Shown in pieces: positions 17,719-26,591 of a DNA stretch of 64,000 nucleotides; positions within the stretch are counted from its first letter, which is position 1; each line of letters starts with the position of its first letter. The notes under the pieces were generated by a model. It ran no database searches. It worked only from the letters and a program-made list of their open reading frames with translations, and was not told the DNA's origin. Position numbers and translations under genes: made by a program. The stretch spans positions 1-64,000 of the forward strand of contig NZ_JOTN01000011.1 of assembly GCF_000712595.1 (NCBI RefSeq), in the 5' to 3' direction. This stretch comes from Bacillus manliponensis (GTDB lineage Bacteria > Bacillota > Bacilli > Bacillales > Bacillaceae_G).

Positions 17719-19617
17719 CTACTTCTTCTTTCGCATCTCTTTTTGTATTTGGCGAAGTACTTTTTTCGAACCACGTTCAATATCATGCTGTAATTTACGC
17801 TCTTTATACGAAGTGAACAACGTATCCAAATCATATCCTTCTGGATACAATTCCATTGCTGAAAATTCAAGAACCATTCGCTTTCGATTTACTTTTATAA
17901 ATTCGCCATTGTAATATACGGTAATATTATAAAATGTATCCTCCTCTTCGTATACGATACCGTATTCATCATAATCAAGTAATTGAACGCGATCTCCTTT
18001 TTTATACTCATATCGATCTTCTATTACTTCTTTTTCAACTTTCAGCTTCTTCACTTTATTTTCATCAACAAGGTCAAATCGATACTCTTTATTTTCCATA
18101 TAACCCTTTGCACGCTCTAATACACTTTCTCGTACATTCATCTTTCGAGAAATCCAAAGCGCATTACTATCTCCTGACTTTCCGATGAGAAGCTTATACA
18201 TTGGCTCTAGCGTTTCTTGATGAAATTGCATCGCTGCATTCATAAAATGTGGGTGCATTTCTGAGAAACGTTTAATTTCACCATAATGCGTTGTCGCAAC
18301 TGTTATACAACCTGTAAGGTAAAATTCTTCTAATATAGAAATCGCAAGCGCCGCTCCTTCGTTTGGCTCTGTTCCGCTACCAATTTCGTCAAATAATAAA
18401 AGTGTACTTTTATTTGCTACTCTCATAATATCGGAAATATTTTTCATATGAGAAGAAAATGTACTTAATGCATTTTCAATACTTTGGTTATCTCCTATAT
18501 CAACAAACACGTTTTCAAAGATGGCGATTTCTGTTTCTTTCTCAGCGGCAATATGGAATCCTGACATCGTCGCTAACGTAGCAAGGCCTATTGTTTTTAA
18601 GACGATTGTTTTTCCACCAGCGTTTGGCCCTGTAATAATTAAACTACGGTAATCGTCACCAATTTCAAAATGTAACGGTACTACATCTCCTTGTAATAAC
18701 GGATGCTTACAAGCGATTAACTTCATATACCCGTAATCATTTAATTTCGGCTCAATACCATCAATTGATTTACTAAATTTTGCTTTTGCAAACACCATAT
18801 CATACTGACTAATGAGTTCAATATTAATGTTGATTTCGCTTATATTTTCTAACACACTTCCTGTTAGCGTCGCCAATATTTGATATTCTTCCATCGCCTC
18901 TTCTGCTTTTAAAACAGCTAACTCTGCATTTAACTTCGCAACCGTACTTGGCTCAATGAAAACAGTCGATCCTTTTGCAGACACTTCCACAATCGTTCCT
19001 GCAACTTGATTTTTATAAGAAGCTTTAATGGGAATTGTATAACGATCGTCCTTCTTACTAATAAACGAATCTTGAATATATTTTTTGTTCGTTCCACTAT
19101 TTAAAAACTTCATTAAACGCTCTTTAATTTTTTCTTCTGCTGTTTCTATCGCACTACGAATTCGCTTTAACTCTCGGCTTGCAGCTGAATCTACTCTACC
19201 ACCTTTAATAGAGAAGTTAATTTCCTCTTCAACCTCTCGAAATTCTGACATCGAGTACGCATATGAACTTAAAACCGGCGCAAAAAACTCTTTATCTAAC
19301 ATAAACTTTTTAATTTTTCGGCATCCTCGTAAAAAATCTGAAACAGAAAGTAACTCATCTGGCTCTAAAATCATTCCTTTCTCTAATTTTTGAACGATAC
19401 TTTCAATATTAGAAATACCTAAAAACGGCACATGACTTTCCGTATCTAAAACTTTTCTTGCTTCTGTTGTTTCATGTAAACGAGTTTGTACAACCTTCAT
19501 ATTAGAACTTGGCTGTAATTTGTTTAATAATTGTTTTCCTAAACCACTGACACAATATGACTTCACCATTTCTTTTAATTCATTGTATTGTAATTTTTCA
19601 AATGTACTTATGTTCAT
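17719..19617 (-). CDS. MutS2-like ATPase lacking the Smr domain
   Basis: 632 residues. Core and clamp regions at 1-300, then the MutS ATPase: Walker A GPNAGGKT (330-337), the STFSSHMKN segment, Walker B LLLFDEIGSGTEP and ATTHYG. It resembles MutS2 in lacking mismatch-recognition domain I, yet it is about 150 residues shorter than MutS2 and has no C-terminal Smr nuclease. It ends instead in a basic KOW-like stretch and RKKK tail. It may act in recombination control or ribosome rescue like MutS2, but without nuclease activity. It is probably a second paralogue beside canonical mutS2 elsewhere. Confidence 0.85.
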   Translation of the reverse strand: MNISTFEKLQYNELKEMVKSYCVSGLGKQLLNKLQPSSNMKVVQTRLHETTEARKVLDTESHVPFLGISNIESIVQKLEKGMILEPDELLSVSDFLRGCRKIKKFMLDKEFFAPVLSSYAYSMSEFREVEEEINFSIKGGRVDSAASRELKRIRSAIETAEEKIKERLMKFLNSGTNKKYIQDSFISKKDDRYTIPIKASYKNQVAGTIVEVSAKGSTVFIEPSTVAKLNAELAVLKAEEAMEEYQILATLTGSVLENISEININIELISQYDMVFAKAKFSKSIDGIEPKLNDYGYMKLIACKHPLLQGDVVPLHFEIGDDYRSLIITGPNAGGKTIVLKTIGLATLATMSGFHIAAEKETEIAIFENVFVDIGDNQSIENALSTFSSHMKNISDIMRVANKSTLLLFDEIGSGTEPNEGAALAISILEEFYLTGCITVATTHYGEIKRFSEMHPHFMNAAMQFHQETLEPMYKLLIGKSGDSNALWISRKMNVRESVLERAKGYMENKEYRFDLVDENKVKKLKVEKEVIEDRYEYKKGDRVQLLDYDEYGIVYEEEDTFYNITVYYNGEFIKVNRKRMVLEFSAMELYPEGYDLDTLFTSYKERKLQHDIERGSKKVLRQIQKEMRKKK

Positions 19618-19727
19618 TTTTTCCTGCTCCTCATTATGATTTTTCTATCATTATGAAGATACCTTTTCATTAGATTTCAATGATGTTTTCCAAATATGAA
19701 AACCGAGACTTTCCCCTCAAGCACTGG

Positions 19728-19800
19728 TTTATCCCGCATTAACAGGCTGACAATCAGTGGAGGATAAAGAAAACCCCCACTGAGTGAAGTTTCACTTTAT
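19728..19800 (-). repeat. bcr1-type repeat, 73-bp short form
   Basis: On the minus strand it reads ATAAAGTGAAACTTCACTCA, then the GGGGG/CCTCC hairpin, then CAGCCTGTTAATGCGGGATAAA, with the whole middle part absent. Its length equals that of the copy at 62369. Confidence 0.85.
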
Positions 19801-19895
19801 AGACTTCTCCTATTTTTGTGAAACAAAACAAACCAGGACCATAACACTTATTTAAACTTTTACGGTTACTCATATGGAATTAAAACAAACAGAAA

Positions 19896-19920
19896 AAAGC
19901 TGCGGAGATACCGCAGCTTT
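19896..19920. terminator. isolated terminator-like hairpin
   Basis: AAAGCTGCGG pairs perfectly with CCGCAGCTTT. It lies in the 650-bp stretch between the MutS2-like and Nudix genes, where no convincing gene is seen; a lost gene may have used it. The rest of this stretch holds only the short bcr1 copy and a weak decayed minus-strand frame near 20020-20130. Confidence 0.5.
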
Positions 19921-20267
19921 CCTTACATTTACAAGAGATGTGTAAGCAATGTATAACAAAATAAACTAGTATAAACATACGTAGTTATCCCGTTACTTCA
20001 TTGTCGCACATTTTTATAAAGTATGGTAGGTATCTTCATAGGTATCGAAATGAATCCATGACGAAATAAAGGGTATACAGGTGTATAAAAATCCCTTATC
20101 ATCAAAATCTTCATTTCATTCAATTGTTTCCTATTTAGAACTTACCGCACTCACAAAAAGCACCTCTCGTAATTTATATTTTTTTCATTGAAATCTAATT
20201 GATTACCACTATCATACTATACGCTTCATGCGATGTAAAGGTTCCTGTTCTTTTACAACTTAATACA

Positions 20268-20735
20268 CTACTTCCCAACAATGAGATGTTGTGGACCAAT
20301 AGGCATATCATTTAATCCGGCTTTTAAAAACTCAGGTCGAAGTGGTATACCCGCGAGTTCCTTTATAGGTACCCATCTGTAAATCAACCTTTCTCCTTCG
20401 CTTCCATAAAAATCACTGTTGCTAACATAATCTACGTCCTCATTTGAGGAGATAAGATAATATAGACCTATCTCATGAAAATTTTTATCGTTGTATTCGA
20501 AAAAGTTTTCAGTAATCCAAAGTAAGCGATTTACTTTTACTGATACCCCTAACTCTTCTTTCATTTCTCTTTGTATACTCGTGTGCGAATCCTCTAATAC
20601 TTCTACTCGTCCACCAGGAAGCGCCCAATACTTATCATTTACTTGCTTATGTATAAGTACATGATCGTTTTCTATTAAAACCCCTGCGACCCTATAATTA
20701 AATACTGCACCATCTACATGAAATGTTGCGTCCAT
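20268..20735 (-). CDS. Nudix hydrolase
   Basis: 155 residues. A perfect Nudix box Gx5Ex7REUxEExGU is present (GRVEVLE, then REMKEELGV) near residues 50-75. It hydrolyses a nucleoside diphosphate linked to another group; the substrate is not evident. ATG 20735 follows GAGGTGAGGGAG; the open frame eleven codons upstream lacks a ribosome site. Apparent single gene. Confidence 0.87.
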   Translation of the reverse strand: MDATFHVDGAVFNYRVAGVLIENDHVLIHKQVNDKYWALPGGRVEVLEDSHTSIQREMKEELGVSVKVNRLLWITENFFEYNDKNFHEIGLYYLISSNEDVDYVSNSDFYGSEGERLIYRWVPIKELAGIPLRPEFLKAGLNDMPIGPQHLIVGK

Positions 20736-20837
20736 CTTCTCCCTCACCTCTATAATTTTATGTAACAAACTTTACAGCATATACTACTATAAAACATTAA
20801 TAAGAAAATATATATCTAAAGTGACTACCATCGTAAA

Positions 20838-20866
20838 AATAAGTCGTTCAATACGAACGACTTATT
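20838..20866 (-). terminator. terminator overlapping the BASS gene stop
   Basis: AATAAGTCGTTC and GAACGACTTATT form a perfect 12-bp stem spanning the TGA, followed by TTTT on the minus strand. Confidence 0.8.
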
Positions 20867-21819
20867 CCCTTTCCTATAACTAACTCTTCATCTCCTACCG
20901 GCTTTTTCGACCAAAATGTAGCTAAAATCGGTCCTGCAATGTTATGCCAAACAGCTGCAATAACATTTGGTAGCACTGCTAATGGTCCAAAGTGAGCTGT
21001 CGCCAATGCTACACCTAACCCTGAATTTTGCATACCTACTTCAATGGAAATTGCTCGCCTTGCACTTTCATCAAGCTTTAAGAAAAAGGCCGTTCCATAC
21101 CCAAGTAAAAAGCCAAAGGCATTATGAAGCATCACGGCTCCTAAAACGAGTAAACCAGAAGCAGCAATGTGATTTACATTTGCTGCAATAATTCCAGAAA
21201 CGATAATAATAATTGCTACAACTGATATAAGTGGCACCACTGTTACACTTTGACGAACAGCATGCGGGAAAATCTTTCTTACTACAGCACCTAACACAAT
21301 TGGTACAATAATAACTTGTACAATAGAAAGAAACATCGCCTTTGCATCCACCGGCATCCATTGTCCTGCTAATAGTAATAAAATCGCCGGTGTAACGATA
21401 GGTGCTAGCAACGTAGATAATGATGTCATCGCAATAGATAATGGTACATTCCCTTTTGCTAAATACACAATTACGTTTGATGATGTCCCACCTGGCACTG
21501 ATCCTAATAACACTAATCCTGCTGCTAATTCAGGCGGTAAATTCAACAAATGGGCAATAGCAAACGCAACAAGTGGCATAATGACAAATTGTGCACATAC
21601 TCCGATAATGACTGGCAATGGTTTTGATACAACAATTTTGAAATCAACACCTTTTAGCGTAAGCCCCATTCCAAACATTACGATACCAAGTAAAATTGTT
21701 ATATGCCCACTAAAAACGAGAAACGGTGCAGGCATCATAAATGCAATCACAGCGATACAAACAACCCAAATTGCAAAATACTTTCCTGCTATATCACTAA
21801 TTGCTTGTAACGTTTTCAT
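20848..21819 (-). CDS. bile acid:sodium symporter family transporter (BASS)
   Basis: 323 residues, about nine or ten membrane helices. GSVPGGTSSNVIVYLAKGN (about 110-128) and EVGMQNSGLGVALA are the two crossed-helix motifs of the BASS fold. Members move organic acids such as pantoate or other carboxylates with sodium. The start lies inside the end of the upstream flavoprotein gene (23-bp overlap), with AAGGGGAG in front. Coupling with a glycolate-oxidase-like enzyme suggests a 2-hydroxy acid or its keto acid as substrate. Inference only. Confidence 0.85.
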   Translation of the reverse strand: MKTLQAISDIAGKYFAIWVVCIAVIAFMMPAPFLVFSGHITILLGIVMFGMGLTLKGVDFKIVVSKPLPVIIGVCAQFVIMPLVAFAIAHLLNLPPELAAGLVLLGSVPGGTSSNVIVYLAKGNVPLSIAMTSLSTLLAPIVTPAILLLLAGQWMPVDAKAMFLSIVQVIIVPIVLGAVVRKIFPHAVRQSVTVVPLISVVAIIIIVSGIIAANVNHIAASGLLVLGAVMLHNAFGFLLGYGTAFFLKLDESARRAISIEVGMQNSGLGVALATAHFGPLAVLPNVIAAVWHNIAGPILATFWSKKPVGDEELVIGKGISRSY

Positions 21820-23203
21820 GTGCTTTCTCCCCTTCAAAAATCTTACCTGGATTTAAAATGTTTTTCGGATCAAGCATATGCTTTAATTGCTTCATCACAA
21901 GAAGTGCTGATCCATGCTCTCGCTCTTGATATTTTCGTTTTCCAATTCCTACCCCATGTTCCCCTGTACACGTTCCCCCTCTTTCTAATGCATACATGAC
22001 AATTTTTTCATTAATTGTTTCCATCGTGTCTATTTCTTCTTTATTAAGCGGATCAACCATCAATAACACATGAAAATTCCCATCACCAACGTGACCTACA
22101 ATCCCCGCTTCTACACGAGCTGACTCAATAACTTCTCTTGCATAATCAATCGCGCCAGCTAAGTGTGAAATTGGTAAACAAACATCCATGCTCATTAACT
22201 TTTTCCCTGGATGTTTATGGACATAAGCATATGCTAAATGATGACGCGCTTCCCATAGTTTATTTCTTGCTGCTGTGCTCGTTTCAAATTCAATATTGTT
22301 ACAGCCATAATTTTGAACAATATCTTTTGTAAATGCGATATCTTCTTGTAACCCTGCTTCATTGCCATGAAACTCTAAAAATAGAGTTGGTTCTTCGCGA
22401 TAATTTGTTTCACTATACAGGTTTACTTGTTTCATAGAAAGCTGATCCACAAGTTCTATCCTTGCAATCGGAATACCAGCTTGTAAAATATGAATGACTG
22501 CCTCTACCGCATCATTAACTGACGGAAACGATGCACGTCCAGCCGCTACATGTTCCGGTATACCGTATACTTTTAACGTAAGTTCAGTAAAACAACCGAG
22601 CGTACCTTCTGATCCTACAAATAAACCATTTAAATGGTAACCTGATGATGATTTTGCAGCTAAATTACCAGTATGAATGATACGACCATCTGATAATACT
22701 ACTTCTAAGTCACGCACTTGATCGCGCATAACGCCATATTTGACAGACGTTGTTCCGCTCGCATTTGTTGCTGCCATCCCTCCAAGCGTCGCATCTGCTC
22801 CTGGATCAACTGAAAAAAATAATCCATATTTTTTCAATTCCTTATTTAACTGTAAACGTGTTACACCCGGCTGAACTTTTACAAGAAAATCTTTTTCTCT
22901 TACCTCTAACACTTTGTTCATAAGTGAAAAATCAATTGTTATCCCATTTTCATACGGAATCACATGTCCTTCTAAACTTGAACCGACTCCAAATGGGACA
23001 ACCGATATTTCATATTGATTTGCGATTTTCATAATATTACTCACATCTTCTGTCGTCCTCGGAAATAGAACCACATCCGGTAAACAACTTCTATGATATG
23101 ACTCATCACGGCTATGTAACTCCCTTACCGTTTCATTGATAACAACTTGCTCTTCAGAAAGTATATTTCGTAAATCTGTTAACCAGCTACTCATTTTGGA
23201 CAC
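21797..23203 (-). CDS. FAD-binding oxidoreductase, GlcD/D-lactate dehydrogenase type
   Basis: 468 residues of the vanillyl-alcohol-oxidase fold. The FAD-binding PCMH region spans about 40-220 (VVPFGVGSSLEGHV, VDPGADATLGGMAATNASGT); the C-terminal cap has GHVGDGNFH and CTGEHGVGIGKRKY, typical of GlcD and DLD enzymes oxidising 2-hydroxy acids. ATG has GGAGTG upstream. It overlaps the transporter gene downstream, indicating uptake or export of substrate or product. Confidence 0.87.
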   Translation of the reverse strand: MSKMSSWLTDLRNILSEEQVVINETVRELHSRDESYHRSCLPDVVLFPRTTEDVSNIMKIANQYEISVVPFGVGSSLEGHVIPYENGITIDFSLMNKVLEVREKDFLVKVQPGVTRLQLNKELKKYGLFFSVDPGADATLGGMAATNASGTTSVKYGVMRDQVRDLEVVLSDGRIIHTGNLAAKSSSGYHLNGLFVGSEGTLGCFTELTLKVYGIPEHVAAGRASFPSVNDAVEAVIHILQAGIPIARIELVDQLSMKQVNLYSETNYREEPTLFLEFHGNEAGLQEDIAFTKDIVQNYGCNNIEFETSTAARNKLWEARHHLAYAYVHKHPGKKLMSMDVCLPISHLAGAIDYAREVIESARVEAGIVGHVGDGNFHVLLMVDPLNKEEIDTMETINEKIVMYALERGGTCTGEHGVGIGKRKYQEREHGSALLVMKQLKHMLDPKNILNPGKIFEGEKAHENVTSN

Positions 23204-23374
23204 TCCTCTTCTACAAATATTTCATTATATTAATCATTTCACTCTATAATAGTTCGAATAATCAAATAATTCAATGGTTATTTCAAGTTTTTTCTAAATT
23301 AATAAATAATTTTACAATGAATATAATTCATTGTGTTAATATTAAGAAAATCAATTATGAAAGGGGACAAACTT

Positions 23375-23893
23375 ATGACTTTACGCCTAGTCAAACCAAC
23401 AGTTGCTCTACAAAATGAATACTTACAATTTTACAATGAATGGAAAGAAAGCGGTGAGTTGATGGTTCCGTGGGTTATCAGCAAAAATCCGAATCATTTT
23501 CCTGAAATGGTGCAATCTCTATTAGATGCGGAACAAGGTAAAAACATCCCCAAAACGTGGGTTCCTGATTCTACATATTGGCTTGTTACAGAAGAAAACA
23601 ACGTTATTGGTGCTGTAAATATAAGACATAAGCTAACTGAGCATTTATTAAATGCAGGTGGCCATATCGGATATGGTATTCGTCCTTCAGAAAGACAAAA
23701 AGGCTATGCTACAAAACTATTAGCTCTATCTTTAGAGAAAGCGAAAGAACTTGGTATTACAAGTGCACTAGTTGTTTGTGATGAAAGCAATGTCGCGTCT
23801 GAGAAAACTATTTTGCATAACGGCGGACGACGTGATGATGATTTTATTGAGGAAGACGGAAATGTTGTAAGAAGGTACTGGATTACTTTGTAA
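23375..23893 (+). CDS. GNAT N-acetyltransferase
   Basis: 172 residues. GYGIRPSERQKGYATKLLALSL is the acetyl-CoA binding loop, followed by VCDESNVASEKTILHNGG. The layout matches the group of predicted acetyltransferases found in many Bacillus genomes; acceptor unknown. ATG 23375 has AAGGGGACAA upstream. Single plus-strand gene between minus-strand neighbours. Confidence 0.83.
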   Translation: MTLRLVKPTVALQNEYLQFYNEWKESGELMVPWVISKNPNHFPEMVQSLLDAEQGKNIPKTWVPDSTYWLVTEENNVIGAVNIRHKLTEHLLNAGGHIGYGIRPSERQKGYATKLLALSLEKAKELGITSALVVCDESNVASEKTILHNGGRRDDDFIEEDGNVVRRYWITL

Positions 23894-23924
23894 GAAGGAT
23901 ATATAACGAGTTATAAAAATCCAT

Positions 23925-24069
23925 CATATGTAAGCCATAACGTGCTGTTTATCTCTCGCTTCAAACCTTAGATTCTCAGGGAGAGATAAACAGCTGGTAA
24001 AAGCCCAATTGGTCGGGCCAACATTCAGTAGGGGAATAAAGTCCCCTACTGAATGAAGTTTCACTTTAT
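23925..24069 (-). repeat. bcr1-type repeat, divergent with covarying stems
   Basis: The right boundary GAAGTTTCACTTTAT is intact and the left boundary is decayed. Both long hairpins have changed sequence yet pair perfectly: CTGTTTATCTCTC with GAGAGATAAACAG, and CAGTAGGGGA with TCCCCTACTG. The left approximate limit is by alignment to other copies. Confidence 0.8.
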
Positions 24070-24579
24070 ATTCTCTAAGTACGAAGCAATTTCTTGTTTA
24101 TTTTTTAAAAGAATAACTGTTTTATCTTGATTGTTCGCATGAAATTCTGCAAGCTTCCGAGGCATATTTTCTTTTCTAGGATAATATTTTGTCCAAATGA
24201 ATTTTAAAAAAAGCCAATCTAACTTCTCTTTACACCCTCCTCCTAAATCACTTCTAGTTCTTCCTATATTCATAACAAACCGTTCGAAAACACGGTACAG
24301 GCATACATGTAATGGAAACTGCAAATATATAATTGTATCAGCATACGTTGTACGAATATCAAACGTATTATTATAGTTCCCTTCAATAATCCATTCTCCT
24401 TCTGTTACAATTCGCTGCTGCGCTTCTGTAAACTCTTCTAATGATGCTTGTATCCAGTTTGGTTTCCAAAATAGTGCATCGAGATGATAAACTGGTTTTT
24501 GTAATAGCTTTCCTAACTTACGTGCAAAAGTTGATTTTCCTACTCCTGAAGAAACACCAACAATCATAATACGTTTCAT
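24061..24579 (-). CDS. P-loop NTPase, topology-modulation (FlaR) type kinase
   Basis: 172 residues, adenylate-kinase-like. Walker A GVSSGVGKST lies at about 8-17, LDALFWKPNW follows, and IIEGNYNNTFDIR holds the substrate region seen in so-called DNA topology modulation proteins. Probable small-molecule or nucleotide kinase. ATG 24579 follows GGGGTGATGGG. The final codons ATA-AAG-TGA come from the boundary of a bcr1 copy, so the element supplies the stop and possibly changed the last residues. Confidence 0.78.
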   Translation of the reverse strand: MKRIMIVGVSSGVGKSTFARKLGKLLQKPVYHLDALFWKPNWIQASLEEFTEAQQRIVTEGEWIIEGNYNNTFDIRTTYADTIIYLQFPLHVCLYRVFERFVMNIGRTRSDLGGGCKEKLDWLFLKFIWTKYYPRKENMPRKLAEFHANNQDKTVILLKNKQEIASYLENIK

Positions 24580-24604
24580 CCCATCACCCCTATTTTCTTT
24601 CACG

Positions 24605-24643
24605 AAAAAACAGCTATCCTTTTCATAAAAAAGATAGCTGTTT
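24605..24643 (-). terminator. terminator of the VanW gene
   Basis: AAACAGCTATC and GATAGCTGTTT pair, with TTTTTT following on the minus strand. Confidence 0.8.
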
Positions 24644-24653
24644 ACCATGTTGT

Positions 24654-25565
24654 TTATCCTAACGAACGAACTTCAGCGATTAATTTTTGACCCTCTGTAT
24701 ACATCACAAGCTTTACAGGGTGATCATACGGATTTTCAAATATTAAATCAAGGTGCGGATAAGCGATTGTTGCATCTCGTCCTTTTGGTACATATCCAAC
24801 TTCTTTTGAGTGCGTTGTTCGCTGTACCATTTTTAATCCAGCTTGATCCGCCGCATTATATAATGTAGAAGATGTTTGACACACTCCTCCGCCATATCCA
24901 TCTACTAGTTTTCCGTTTACAATCTCTTTTCCTAACTGATACCCTTTATCTGGAGTTGTATTTCCAATAATGGCATTAAAGGAATATCTATCACCTTTTC
25001 CTAGTATAATACCACTAGAACTTTGAGCGGATAGACGAATATTCTCAATTCTTCCACCAGTTGTAGCACCCATATTTGTTTCATATCTACCAAGTACAGT
25101 TCCTGTACCACTTGCATCACTCTGCAATGCAACTGGCTTTTGCTCCTTAATTGGTAACTGATAAGAAGATTCCCACATTCCAACGTTCATGATTTGATCC
25201 ACTACGTCTTTTTCCATTAGTTCATAACCGGATTTTCCTGGTTGCCAAGATCCATCGCCACCAACTCGAGCTGCGACCATTTGTGTATCAACTTTCTTCC
25301 CTAGCTCTTTTACAACTTTCGTAATTTCTTTTTGAAACTTTTCTTCACTTTCAAAGTAGCCTAATCCCTCTAAATCTATCGTTTTAACTTCTTTTCCGTC
25401 TCGCGGATCAATTAAACTGATGCTTTTATTTACCTCCGCTTTTGCTACAGCCGGTTGATCACCAATCCCACTTACAAGTACAACTTCACTTGCTTTCGCA
25501 CTGCAACCACTGACAATACTTACACATAGTGCACCAACTAATAATTTGCGCATTTTATATGACAA
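24654..25565 (-). CDS. VanW family lipoprotein
   Basis: About 303 residues. The signal peptide MRKLLVGALCVSIVSGC ends in lipobox IVSGC, so the protein is predicted to be lipid-anchored outside the membrane. Residues about 165-295 form the VanW domain (YSFNAIIGNTTPDKGYQ, GYGGGVCQTSSTLYNAA, TIAYPHLDLIFENPYDHPV). Function is unknown despite the name derived from a vancomycin-resistance cluster. The TTG at 25565 lies 6 bases from GGGGAGAG, while ATG four codons later is 18 bases away, so TTG is preferred. Confidence 0.83.
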   Translation of the reverse strand: MSYKMRKLLVGALCVSIVSGCSAKASEVVLVSGIGDQPAVAKAEVNKSISLIDPRDGKEVKTIDLEGLGYFESEEKFQKEITKVVKELGKKVDTQMVAARVGGDGSWQPGKSGYELMEKDVVDQIMNVGMWESSYQLPIKEQKPVALQSDASGTGTVLGRYETNMGATTGGRIENIRLSAQSSSGIILGKGDRYSFNAIIGNTTPDKGYQLGKEIVNGKLVDGYGGGVCQTSSTLYNAADQAGLKMVQRTTHSKEVGYVPKGRDATIAYPHLDLIFENPYDHPVKLVMYTEGQKLIAEVRSLG

Positions 25566-25650
25566 TGTACTCTCCCCTTTTACCAACACTCTTTTATTAT
25601 ATATTATGTATTATTAACTTATTTAATTTACTTCGTTTCCTTCAAAAAGT

Positions 25651-25971
25651 CTATATACATTTTAAAATTTTTCTTATAAAACCAATCGTTTGTTCCCCTT
25701 TTATATTATATACACACTCGCCCTGGGGAACAATCCAAAAACAAACAAAATTTACTATAAAATTACTTATTTTTTCTTTTATACTATGTATCAACTCTTT
25801 TAGCAATTCATTTTGTTCCTTTTGTAAACGTTCCATTTCATGTAAAGACGAAGCTTTTTGATTATTGTTTCTTAAAATAGACCTTATAAACGAAAATAAA
25901 GAAAAAACAAATAAAGCAAAGAAACAAAATACGAATGTAGCATATAACATGCTACCTATCCCTACAGACAC
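25651..25971 (-). CDS. small membrane protein with coiled coil, unknown
   Basis: About 106 residues. One strong transmembrane helix (LYATFVFCFFALFVFSLFSF) is followed by a charged heptad-like stretch (LHEMERLQKEQNELLKELIHSI) and a hydrophobic tail. GTG 25971 follows GGAAGGTGA; a longer reading from further upstream is possible. Similar small membrane proteins with an adjacent coil are common in Bacillus, but I do not recognise a named family. The tail beyond the coil may be a read-through extension. Confidence 0.55.
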   Translation of the reverse strand: MSVGIGSMLYATFVFCFFALFVFSLFSFIRSILRNNNQKASSLHEMERLQKEQNELLKELIHSIKEKISNFIVNFVCFWIVPQGECVYNIKGEQTIGFIRKILKCI

Positions 25972-26078
25972 CCAATCACCTTCCTTATAATTCCATATTA
26001 TCACAATTATAGGGCACTTACATAAAAAAATAAAAACATAAGTATCCCATTTTATAAAAAATAGGTATTCGCCGGGTC

Positions 26079-26104
26079 ACCCATCCGCATTTACACATAA
26101 AGTA
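26079..26104 (+). promoter_or_regulatory. possible sigma-K promoter
   Basis: CATAAAGTA matches the sigma-K -10 pattern CATANNNTA, and an AC dinucleotide lies 15 bp upstream (usual spacing about 16). It sits 42 bp before a tyrosine-rich, coat-like protein gene. Pattern match only. Confidence 0.4.
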
Positions 26105-26145
26105 TGGTGAATGTATCAATCTTATCTATAGAACGGAGGCTTTTT

Positions 26146-26478
26146 ATGTATCCATACAATCTATATAACTATTATGATTCTCAGTTACAATATGAGCCAC
26201 AACCCTACTACCCACTGCAAATAGATCATCAGCAATATAATCAACCTGAACATTATGACCCAAATAGACAATTCGGAATTCCTGGTTTCCCAGGGCGTGA
26301 ACTAGAGCGACGAGTTAATGAATTAGAACGACGGGTTAACCAATTAAATCGTGAAGTCAATCAGCTCCAGCAAATAGCTGAACGTCATTCACGTAGACTC
26401 AATCGATTAAACCAACGTTTGCGTGCCGTAGAAAACAAATTAAGTCTACCATTTACAGCGCTTGAAGATGGATTTTAA
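26146..26478 (+). CDS. tyrosine-rich coiled-coil protein, possible spore coat protein
   Basis: 110 residues. The first 45 are rich in Y, N, Q and P (MYPYNLYNYYDSQLQYE). After GIPGFPGRE comes a coiled coil of about 50 residues with heptads of the form ELERRVNxLxR, then SLPFTALEDGF. ATG is preceded by ACGGAGG. The composition, a candidate sigma-K promoter and the lack of a signal peptide suggest a spore coat or exosporium component, but no family was recognised. Confidence 0.65.
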   Translation: MYPYNLYNYYDSQLQYEPQPYYPLQIDHQQYNQPEHYDPNRQFGIPGFPGRELERRVNELERRVNQLNREVNQLQQIAERHSRRLNRLNQRLRAVENKLSLPFTALEDGF

Positions 26479-26591
26479 CATGTACAACAAAAACTATGAA
26501 AGGAAGAGTCACCTCTTCCTTTCTAAAATTGACGAAAGTTTTTTCTCTCTCTATACTGATAAGAGCGAATGAACTGAAACAGGGTGATAAG

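Noticed and set aside
20130-20175. Seven-residue frame MSAVSSK behind a GAGAGGTG site, considered as a signalling peptide.
   Set aside because: Far shorter than known precursor peptides, with no secretion signal and no Rap/RNPP receptor nearby.
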